Shown here piece by piece: positions 51,394 to 61,829 of a stretch of 64,000 nucleotides of DNA. The stretch is from Prinia subflava (Eukaryota > Chordata > Aves > Passeriformes > Cisticolidae). The stretch lies in NCBI RefSeq assembly GCF_021018805.1, contig NC_086254.1, positions 27,031,300-27,095,299 on the forward strand, read 5' to 3'. Made by a program: the position numbers and the translations under genes. Each line of letters starts with the position of its first letter. Position 1 is the stretch's first letter. The notes beneath the pieces were generated by a model, which saw nothing but the letters and a program-made list of their open reading frames with translations, was not told where the DNA came from and searched no databases.

Positions 51394-53582
51394 AAAAAGG
51401 CTCCCAAGTCTTGTTTGCAGGAGATAATACTTAATATTGGATAGACACAATCTTCCTGACTTTGCAAAGCCTGAAATGACTCTGTAAGAGCTGTACCTGC
51501 CCCATTCATCCAACACCAGGCAGAGAAAGCTGTTGATGTGGCAGGAAAGCTCCTGCAGCTCTCAGGTTGGGGGCAGATGGTCCAGAGCAGTGCTGGGGGT
51601 CTGCAAAGCTCAGCACAGAGCAGTGCTGGAAAGGTGGGATCACCCCAAGTTTCTGTTTCGTTTTGTATTTTTATCACCATTTAAAAAGTGATATCTCATT
51701 CTGACACATTGTAGAAGGCAGTGGATGTGCTGTGCTAAAATATTTAAGGTTGGTTTAACTCTGCCCACCCCTGAGTGTCTTTCTGTAAACGGGGGTGACA
51801 TCCTCAGGGAATTGCTGGAGGCAGTGTGGGACCTGTTCCCACCATGCTGTGGGTGCTGAGGGCAGCTCCTGGGGAAATGTTTGTTTTCATTCAGCCCAAA
51901 TTTTAGCAGATTCCTGATAGAAGAATGTAATTAAACACAGCTCATTTCTCAGCATCTCCACCAGTGCCATCACAAGGGATGAAGCAATGGCTCCATCAAT
52001 TAGCCTGGCAAAAATGAGAGAGGCTCAAGTGTATATCATGACATTTATCTCTCTTTTTGTTTTGGATAAGTGAGAAAATCTGGAGTAGGAGGAAAATTAT
52101 CATTCCCAGACCTGGCTGGAAGGTGGAGTTTATATTCTGTAGGAAACTTGGATTATTCAAACCATTTTTCATTCCAAATCAGTGTCAAAAAGTCACGTCT
52201 CCTCCAAGAACAGCTCATAAACTGGAAATTTTGAACATTTTCCATTGAGAAACATCTGAACAGGTCAATAATAGAATGATATATATCATATATAGATATG
52301 AGATATAGATATGAAATATATACCAAAATAAAACCACGAAAGTCAAACTATTCATTTGGTTGCATTCCTCCTGCCTGTTCTCAGAGCAATGGGGTATCTT
52401 CATGTTCTCAAGATGACTAAAAAAAAGAACAGCTCATTTTAGGCAGATTATTGTGCTTTGAAAAACAGTTGTGAATTTTTAGTTGTTCTGGGCAGCTCTA
52501 GCACAGGAGAGTGAGATGCCTTTGAGAGTTATGGGTAAATTTAGAAATTATTTATGAAAGATGCTGGCTCAGCATGCATGGAAAGTGTTCAGCCACCAAA
52601 CACACCCAGAGTGCAGGGACAACCCCATCCTCTCTACAACTCTGTCATAATTCTAACACAGCACTTGTTTCGTTGTGATTTTATCTGGTGACACTGGAAC
52701 GTAATTGCAGTTGGGAACTGTCAGGGTGGTTGCAGAAATCCCTCCTGGATGCTGCAGGATTTGGCCCCTGGCTCTCACCAGATTAACAGGAAAAGATGCT
52801 CTTTGTAGCAGATAGGCAGCAAGGCTGGAAGTTATTGAGGCCATTTAATCTCCTAATTGTTCTCTTATGAATTACCTGCCCTGCTGGGTACTTCTGCTGT
52901 TTAACCCAGCTGAATCTGATTTCTGAGAGTGAGGAAGAGCTGTGTGCTAAGTGCTGCCTATATTTTGGTGCATTTAGTTATCAATATGTGGAATTCTGTC
53001 CAGTCCTGGACATGAAAAATCCCTATCTTATCTGGCCTCTGCCAGGTCAACATTACTCACAATTCAGACACCATTTACTCTGCAGGGCTGAGACCCGTGT
53101 GATGCCTGGCTCTGACCAGTACTATTATTCACTTACTCTTGAGAACACTGTAATTAATCAGAAATACATGTTAACACCCTGTCTTCTCTCCCCTGCCTCC
53201 ATCAAAAGTCCCCACCAGCCACCCAGCTTCTGAAAAGCACAGGATTAAGCCCTTACTGAAGTTAATGGGAAAAAGCTCAGCAGGAATTCATCATGCTGGG
53301 GGTCAGCCTTCTGCTTTTTCTTGTCTACTAAGGTAGGCAGAAAGCCTGGAGGATGGGAGCAGGGTTAGGAGCTACCAGCTGCCTGTGTTTGGTATTTGTT
53401 GTGCTGGTTGTGGCCAATGCTTGCTGTGCAGAACTGAAACAGAAACTTCCCTGGAGCTGGGCTAATTGGAGGCAGAGTTTGATGCTAAAGTTGATGTCGT
53501 GTCAATAAATTATTATATAGTACAATAAAAGTTGTGAAGGGAAGGTGGTAACATGCAGTTCTTTGCAGATGTAAAAATTACC

Positions 53583-53600
53583 TTTTTTTTTTTTTTTTTT
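53583..53600. repeat. T18 homopolymer
   Basis: An uninterrupted run of T. It could be a retroposon tail on the minus strand, but no source element is recognisable. Confidence 0.9.
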
Positions 53601-54599
53601 GGTGATAGACATCATCCACTGATATCAAAACTCATACTTCAGAATTTTCCAACTGCTGTAGCAGCTGAGATCTTACTCAATGATTAACAGGGCTGACAAA
53701 AAGTCACCTGCAGGCACCCCAGGGGCTCCTGGCTCAAGGACACCCATCCCTGCCCCAGGGATCGTCTCCCACCCAATTTCTTCAGCTCTAGCAGGGAAAC
53801 CATCCTAAAGCAGGGGGTGACTGAGGTGCTCCCCCCTCAGGAACACAAGCTGTCCTGCCCACATTCCTCTCAGCACACGCATTTAACCTGAAACATGGAA
53901 AATAAGAGGCAAGACCCGGCCCCAGCGCGGGGTTGTTGGGAGCTGGTGCAGGCAGGAGCAGAGTGTACAATGGACCATCTGTTTCCCTCTGTTTTTATTC
54001 CCAGATTGGATCAGCTGGGCTAAAGGAAAATAGAGAGAGATGGAGCACCAGTGCAGCAGCTCTGACAAGGAGCATGGGCACTAGGGAGGGTGCAGAACTG
54101 AAACAGCCTCTTACAGAGGCAAGTGGAATGGAGAGAGTTCATCAGAAACCAGGAAAAATGAGAAATCCTCCAAAACACTGAGTGTTACATTCATTTTAGA
54201 CAGCTGCTTTATCCCATCTCTGGATGATACTGAATTTTCTATAAACCCAAGGCTGCTTCTCAGAGATGGGTTGTTTCTCCTGAAATTGTGTCCCCTTGCC
54301 CCAAAATGTCTCTGAGCAGGGCTGCACAAGGGCTCTGTCTGGGTGCAGGCTGGGACTTGGTGCTCCACACGGGAATAATTTCTTCAGTGTCAGGGAAACT
54401 GCTGGTGGCCTTGCTGTTAAGCATATGATAAAATGCTTTGTTCTTTTAAACCTTGAATATATAAATACTGGCAGGTTGCAAAGGTGCACGAGAGTAAAAA
54501 TGGGCAGGATTCCTCTATAGGAGCCTTCTATAGGGTTATCCTGTGCATCAGCAAAGCTTCGCTCTCTCCTGGGTCAGGCATGAAAACGGACACAATTCC

Positions 54600-55000
54600 G
54601 GCTGGAAAAGCCTCTTTTTTGGGTGGGGCAGGTACCTGCCGATACTCAGCGTGTATTGGCTTTACTTCAGAGCTGTAACCACGCGGGAGCCGGGCACCAA
54701 ACGGGATCCGCCTGCCTGGGGCTCCGGTTCCCCCATCAGAGCTGTGGGGTGTCACCCGGGGGTGACCCTCGGGCCATCCCCGCTCCCTTCCCCTGCCCCC
54801 GCCCCAGGCTGTCCCTCCGCCCGCCCCAGCGCTGATAAGCGGGAGGGGATCGCTGTTTTCTCTCTTTGGGGCTGACCCGCAGCTGACCCCGCTGCTGACA
54901 GGGCACGCTGCCAGCCTGGCGGGGACAGCGCTCCCCGTGCTGCCACCGGGGGACACGGGGACAGGAGCACTCGGGGGACTTCAGTGTGCTCGCTGTGCCA
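54600..55000. promoter_or_regulatory. CpG-rich patch with GATA site and DR5 nuclear-receptor element
   Basis: CpG density rises sharply against both flanks. The palindrome GTCACCCGGGGGTGAC is at 54751-54766, a WGATAR site TGATAAG at 54833-54839, and a DR5 element, TGACCC-5 nt-TGACCC, at 54873-54889. The reverse complement GGGTCA-N5-GGGTCA fits the retinoic-acid receptor half-site RGKTCA exactly. A distal enhancer or orphan promoter is plausible; which gene it serves is unknown. Confidence 0.45.
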
Positions 55001-55006
55001 CGCGTT

Positions 55007-55539
55007 GGGATGGTTTGGGAAGTTAGGGATGGTTTGGGAAGCTGGGGATGGTTTGGGAAGTTAGGGATGGTTTGGGAAGTTAGGGATGGTTTGGGAAGTT
55101 AGGGATGGTTTGGGAAGCTGGGGATGGTTTGGGAAGCTGGGGGTGGTTTCGGAAGCTGGGGATGGTTTCAGAAGCTGGGAATGGTTTGGGAAGCTGGGGA
55201 TGGTTTGGGAAGTTAGGGATGGTTTGGGAAGCTGGGGATAGTTTGGGAAGCTGGGGGTGGTTTCGGAAGCTGGGGATGGTTTCAGAAGCTGGGAATGGTT
55301 TGGGAAGCTGGGGATGGTTTGGGAAGTTAGGGATGGTTTGGGAAGCTGGGGGTGTTTTGGGAAGCTGGGGATGGTTTGGGAAGCTGGGGATGGTTTGGGA
55401 AGCTGGGGATGGTTTGGGAAGCTGGGGATGGTTTGGGAAGCTGGGGATGGTTTGGGAAGCTGGGGATGGTTTGGGAAGCTGGGGGTGGTTTGGGAAGCTG
55501 GGGATCGTTTGGGAAGCTGGGGATGGTTTGGGAAGCTGG
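55007..55539. repeat. 19-bp minisatellite, about 28 copies with 114-bp higher-order unit
   Basis: The unit GGTTTGGGAAGCTGGGGAT repeats over 533 bp with variants (AGTTAGGGAT; TTTCGG; TTTCAG). The variant series starting GGTTTCGGAAG recurs exactly 114 bp (six units) apart, with the C at 55150 and 55264. Since 19 is not a multiple of 3 and the unit lacks stops, long Pro/Ser/Gln-rich and Gly/Trp-rich frames are open in several frames on both strands; they are artefacts. Confidence 0.95.
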
Positions 55540-58500
55540 CACTGCTTGCTCCTGATATGTGCACTTTCCCCACCCACGTGTGTATGTTATTGGCATCCTG
55601 CAGCCTCCTCCAAGCATTCACCCCTCTCTGAGTGAAAAACCCCACTGGTTCACAATATCCTGGTGGAAGCTGCTGATTCTGGATCTCAGTGGACATTTGG
55701 CTGCTCTCAGAGGGCGAGGCTGGGTGTGAACCAGCCTGTGGGGCACAGGGCTGGACCCCACAGCAGATTCCAGCCCAAACTGGGCTTCCCCGTGGTGTAG
55801 GAGAACCCCAACACCTCCCCTGGGACCAGGGAGAAGGGCCCCTCACTCTGTCTCAGCCCCGTGAACCCTGCCTTGGGACCTGCCCCTTCTCAACACCTCC
55901 CAATGCCTCAAACATCAGAGTTCTCCATTTCAGGCTCTTCTTGGCAGCCACAAGGTATAAAAGATGATAACAAATAAAAGCTGAGATAATTGCACAATCA
56001 CACAAGTCCAGAAGTAGTGGAAAAGAAAAAAAAAAAAAAGGAGAAATACTTGTTGCAGGATTTGGGGTTTTATCATCAGAGCTGGAATCGTTATCATTAA
56101 AAGCAAATATTGCAGAGCAGAAATATCTCTGTTATAAAGTCAGATGGGAATTTTGGCTTAAAAATACCTGGCATTTCTCTTAGCTGTGCCATAGGAGAAC
56201 CTCTGGACATGAGCTGTAAATATGTGAGGTGCCCTATAAAGAAATAATATCAGTATCTCCTTTGTGGTATTTATACCTTGCATAATACAACAGAAATTAA
56301 AGTCTTGGCAAAAGAAGGTGAGGAAGCCTAAAGAGATTACAAAATGTGCAGAAGAACTCACTGGGAGAGACATGAGTGAATACAGAGTGTTTTATCATTA
56401 ATATCTTTCCTCTTAGAGACTCAGACTATTTAAATATGTATTTTGAATGCAGCCAAGAAATATAAAGGTGACATAGCAAAGTGATTTTAAATAAACACAC
56501 AATAATAAATAGCTTGAATATATCAACAATGAAAGCACAACAAAAAGGCTCATATAAATGAAGGTATTGATGGCAGAAATGCATTTTTGCACAATGGTAG
56601 ATATAATAGAAATGCTAACACTTATTAGTAGCCTAGAAAGATTTGCAGGAATACTGTAGGGGGGCCAGAAGGTTATTTATTTCAGAGCTTTTGATTGTCA
56701 AACTCCTTCAGAAAAATTACACACTTTCATTTCAGCTCCTGAAAATTACATACCCTTTTTTTTTCTCCCCTAAAAAATAATCGCATTCATGTTTTCAGAA
56801 ATGGTTTTTTCCTGTAAGGGCTTAAAACAAACTTTCACAAATAATCCCTCATTTTGGCTTGTATTGCTCTGATAAATCACTGAAACAACACTCTAAATTA
56901 TTAGAATCAGTTGACTCAAGGAGCTCAACATTTAGAATTGAGATAAGGACCAAAAGTCACCGAAGGCAACTCTGAGTCCAAGAGCAGAACCCAGGAAAAT
57001 CTGTAAAGGGGGTGTAAAGTTACTGGAAACACCACTTGAAATATTTACCTTGTCACTTAACAGCATATTCCCTCTAGTTTTTTTGCGTGCCCAGATAAAT
57101 ACCAACCTCTCTGGCTAACGACCTTTTCCAGAGCTTATCTCCTCCAGCAACCCTGTGTCCTTGGATCTCTGATCCTGCTGCCTTCAGACCCCTGTGCACA
57201 CTCCTGTGCTGTGGGAGGGCAGGGCACTGTCCTGCCTCTCCCAGGACTGCATTCAAGCCACCCCAGCTGGGTCCAGCCCAGGGACCCCCAGCCCTTGGAG
57301 GTGGGATGAGGGGGGGCAGCTGGGCAGGGACCACGGAGTGACCCCGGGGTCTGCCTGCTCCTTGCTCCCCTCCATCCCTGGGCTGCCTCTGGAGCTGTCA
57401 GGCAGCTGCTGGCAGCGTGGCTGCTCTCCTCTCCTGCTGAGCCACCCCATGTGAGCTCCAGGCAGGTGCTCAGCCCTGGATTCTGCCCGATGAGTGGTTT
57501 CTCCCAGCCATATCCTTTCATGACCCCGTTTCTAAGGCTTCCCCCTCACCCAGGAACATGTGCATCCCTGCTTGGGGCTGGGGAGAAACCCACCGAGTTA
57601 TTTGAACCAGATCGAGAGGGTGTGAGGGGATTAGGGGAGGATGTAAAGAGGCTCTGCTCAGGCTGCAGCTGTCCTTCACATGGGACCCTATGGAAAATGC
57701 AAGAGCTGCTGTCTGTTCCTGCCTTTCACCCATCCCAAAAATGATTCAGCTGGAGGCACCCACGGAAACCTCACAGCCCACAGGGTGGTAGGTACCCCTC
57801 ATACCCTCTGCACTGCTCTGACTCCAAGAAAACCTAACCTAACATCATCTCCTGGCATCTGGGAAGCCTGAACCATATCTATTCCTGCCCTCTGCTTTTT
57901 ATAAATTAGTTCCCAGCATCAAAATATGTTTTCAGAACTTTGCAAACACTTTATTTATCCAAAGGATCATACAGGAATAATCAATCCCCTGAGCATCTGG
58001 TTTCTTTTGATTTCTTTTCAGTATTTCCCCCCCTTCTAATCTGGAAACCTGCTGGGGAACCAGCAGGAGACGTGTATGATACTGAGAGACTTCATTTATG
58101 GGGCTTATTCAGTAAAAGCCTTTCCAAATGCATCCTGCTGGCAGAGGCCAAGCAAGGAGAGAAAGAGAAGGGAAGGAGGCTGAGCAGGGAAGAGATGTTC
58201 CTCTGAGATGGTGGGTTGAGAACAGGCTGTAGAGGAGAAATTGTGGCCATCAAATGTGGCTGAGGACAGGGATTGTGCTTGGGCAAGGAGAAGGTGAAAG
58301 CTGAGCCCTGGGAGGGACACGCAGGCAGAAGGGTGGGGAGGAAATCACTGGGTGATAACAGGGTTTTCCATTACGATCCTGGTGCATACAGTGTGGGGTG
58401 AAATGATATTTAAAGCATTGGAGACTCTGTGGATGGGGCAGGTCTTCAGTGCACAGCAAACGTGGCTGCTCATGCTGGGGGAGCTCATACAATTTTTCTG

Positions 58501-61500
58501 CCAAAGTTGTACAAAACCAGCTCTATTATGATGGCAGCAGCTTTTTTCAAATTTAGCCAATTTTACTTCAAAAGTGGACTAGGATAAGCCAGGAAAATTC
58601 CATGGAGTGAGCATCCATGCTGGGTGTCTGTCCTTTCAGATGATACGAACATCAGGGGTTATGCTGGTATGGTGTTAAAAAAAGTCCCTCCTTGGGACTG
58701 TGGGCTGTGGTCTTTCCACCCTGAAGAAATGGAAACGCCTCTTAAAATCTTGTCCTGGCTGAGCCACTGGGTGTCTGACCCAGTGTCACCCCAGGCAATG
58801 GAACTGCCACACATCCAGCCCTGCTCCAGCACATCATCCTGCCTCATCCTGTCTCACTAATTGGCTGTACTTGGGGCAGGATCCATCAGCCCAACACATT
58901 TGAAGGTTAAAAAGCAAAAGTCCCACCCACTCTCTCCAGCTCAAGGGCTTTCACCCCATTTTCTTGGAAGGTCGATCTCGGTGAAACGACTCCCATTGAG
59001 CCGTAAAACAAACACGCGTGCAAATCGACGGGGCACACTTCAGACTTTGAACCGCGGAGCCGGGGAGCCCGCACCGGTGTTTTCACAAGCTCACGATTGA
59101 GCTCTAGCCCTTTGTAAACTTTTAGTGGATTGCCTTGGACGTGGCAGGAGCAAACAGTCTGCCTCAGCAATTGCAAACACGCGGGGAGGCCGCGGCGGCG
59201 GCCGGGGAGCCGTGCATGGCACCGCCAGACACGGGGCCGGTGACTCACGGCCTCCCCCGGCCATAAAGCCCCAGGGATGGTAGGAATTGCATCCTGGTGG
59301 CTGGGCCTTGGGAGCAGCTCCAGCCAGAGGGCATCTGGGCCACGCTGCTGCTCCCCGCTGCCTCGCTGACCGCTTAAATCCTCTGCAGATCAAAGCGGGG
59401 CTGAGAGTTTCTTCCTAATGCTGCTTGAACTACACTGACCTTTTCCTCTGGAACCGCTGTTAACTCCTGCCCATTACTCATTGTAAACAAAAGGGAGATC
59501 CAAAGGGTTTCCAAGGGCTGAGATGGATGGGAAATGTTAGGAAGCTGGTGAAGGATGCTCAGGCAGATGACATGATTTAGGGAAAGCAAGGAATTCAGAC
59601 CCACACGCGCTGGCAGCCCCGCTCCCCATTGTGGCACCTTTAACTTTGTCCATGTCTCATGCAGAAATGACTTAGAGACCGTGATGAGATAAAATGCTGG
59701 AGTGGCTCAAATATGAACTTTATAACTCGGTCGTGGGTCTGACTGGAAGGTGATCCCAGCCCTGCTGAGCACATGACAGTGCCCAGGCATGGTTTGCAGC
59801 TACAGCTGGCAAAATCATGCCATCACATGGGAGGGACCTTGAACTCGGGAGCAGCTGTGCTTGGAGCTTTGAACTTTGTGGCTTGTCTCTGCTTCCAACA
59901 CAAATGTTGTGCTGCCATATGGATACTTGGCACCACGGTTTATCCTCTCCTTTCATTTCTTATCCTCTTTGGGAAGTCCTCTGGCAATGCCTCACATGCT
60001 CTTTTCATTGGGAAGACCATGTGTACAGGCTTGCAATGACATTAAACCCCATCATGATCCATAACTCTTGTCGTAAAAATGTCTTTTTTCACATAATGCA
60101 TCAGAAATATCTGTTTAAACTTCAGGGATGTTTCTGCACAGGCTGCAGAGCGGAGGAACAGCAATGCACCCAAACTCCTCACACAAGTCCATGGCCATCC
60201 TGCAGCATGGAGGTGACAGCTGCTGATGGACAGCAGCCACAGCCAGTCCTGGACTGGGACTCAGATTCTCCTGAGCTCTTCCTAGTGGTCAGAAAAGTGC
60301 TGGTAACAGACAGAGATGTGATTTTTTGTGCTGTGGCTTCTCAGGTTCATATTCAGAACTTGTCAATTCTTCACCCTGTCAGTGAACTGATGTTGAGCTG
60401 AGCCTGGCAGGCCGGCCTCCTGCCTGCTTGTCCTACCTGCAGTGGAAATCTTGATGCAGGAGGACTGAGGTTGCTCTTCCCTGGCCATAACCCCCACCCA
60501 CTGGCTGGCCCAGCCCTTTACCTGCCCTGCCCGGACACAAGGCAGGGTGTGCCCCAGCCCCAGCCATGGGCAGTGATAACCCCGAGTACTCCGGCCACTC
60601 TCAGCCACCCCAGCAGGGTGGCACTGGCTGGGGCAGGGCCCGTGCCCGGGCTCGCCGCCTCCCCCTGGACAAAGATCAATTAATCTCTGACTTTGCTTGT
60701 TCCCTCCCTGTTGCATCCTGGCCCTTGGCCCAGGAATTCCCCCCTGGCTGCCCACGAAGTCTGCTGGAAACCCTCAGGAAAGTGCTTTTGAAACATCTCT
60801 GCCTGGGCAGCCTCAGGGCTGTGGGGATTTCTGGCATTAATGCCCGGGGATTTAGATTATTTGGGAGCTGCAGTTGCTGGTCCGGGGAAGTGGGAAGGAG
60901 GCGATTCGCTGTGCGAGGTGGGGTAGAACTTTGTGGCTTGTTTTAATGGAGCTACACGGGACAGGGAAGGAGAAGAGGGGAATAACCATTCCACAGTGAA
61001 ATGAGAGGGTTTGAGATCATTCAGCTCTGCAACTGCCCCCTGACAGCTCCTGCGGTGCCACTTATGGGGAAAACCTGAAATTGCTGTTGCAGATTCACCA
61101 AGTGAGGGGCAAGACAGATGAAACTCATGAACACAAAAAAGCTGTTGCCTGATTTTGCTTTGGGAAGCCTGAGTTTTGCAGGGAACAGGGAGAGTTCAGG
61201 TTTCTCCCCAGGATTTGGGGTTTGTGTCTGTCGGGCACACAGTGACCTCTGCTGTCCTTGCCCCCAGCAGCCCCCAGCCCTGCAGGGGACGGCAGATGGA
61301 CACGCGTTTTATGGGGAATAGGGCTGGGATGTTTGGCTGGCCAGTGCCGGATGAATCGCACGCTCGGCCCAGCCATTCTGTAGTGCCATCTTCAGGCAAA
61401 GCCTCACCACTGCCGAGATCAAAGAGCCGAAAGTGGCACCAGCCCGGCTGCACTGCCCCCTCCGCCGTGCCCAGCTCGGCAAGGGCCTGGGGACCCCACA

Positions 61501-61632
61501 GGGCAGTGCTCAAGGTCGGCACGGACCTTCCAAGGACCTGGTGATGGGCACAATGTCTCTTGCTTGAGGTTAGATGAGAAGTTTTTTCCAGGAGCCGGAA
61601 CCCCCAGGGAGCTGGAAGCTGGAGTAACGTCA
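55540..61632. other. intergenic DNA 5' of GATA5, distal part
   Basis: No recognisable exon. It includes an A13 run near 56026, an AT-rich stretch (56150-57060), and a CpG-rich patch with repeated forkhead-like motifs (58970-59260). Neither mature miR-1 nor miR-133a sequence was seen on either strand. Confidence 0.55.
58970..59260. promoter_or_regulatory. CpG-rich patch with repeated forkhead-like motifs
   Basis: A CpG-dense block in ordinary flanks. The decamer CAAACACGCG occurs at 59009-59018 and 59174-59183 in the same orientation, each overlapping an RYAAAYA forkhead core, and TGTAAAC lies at 59113-59119. Possible orphan CpG-island promoter or enhancer. No open frame or splice site supports a known first exon. 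Confidence 0.4.
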
Positions 61633-61829
61633 CTACTAGTATTAGTATTAGTATTAGTATTGGTATTGGTATTGGTATTGGTATTGGTATTGGTATTGGT
61701 ATTGGTATTGGTGTTAGTATTAGTATTGGTATTAGCAATAGCATTACCATTACCATTAACATTAGCATTAGTAGTATTAGCATTAGTAGTGTTAGTAGTC
61801 TTAGTAGTGTTAGTAGTGTTAGTATTAAT
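61633..61829. repeat. 6-bp tandem repeat (ATTAGT/ATTGGT)n with degenerate trinucleotide end
   Basis: About 15 units alternate between ATTAGT and ATTGGT to 61730, then drift into ATT/AGT-type trimers to 61829. It gives Val-Leu repeats on one strand and Pro-Ile repeats on the other, neither a real protein. Confidence 0.93.

Larger units (their letters stand above)
41601..54600. other. intergenic DNA 5' of GATA5, proximal part
   Basis: No recognisable exon. It contains a consensus MEF2-like CTAAAAATAA at 44339-44348, GATA motifs at 46636-46664, an A-rich tract at 48230-48290, a 9-bp G-rich repeat (48641-48694), a 16-bp triplicate (51346-51393), an AT repeat (52275-52325) and a T18 run (53583-53600). 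Confidence 0.55.

Noticed and set aside
55061..55846. Long Pro/Ser/Gln-repeat frame (261 codons) and its opposite-strand Gly/Trp-repeat partners
   Set aside because: All are products of the 19-bp minisatellite, open in several frames on both strands; no splice signals or start context support a gene.
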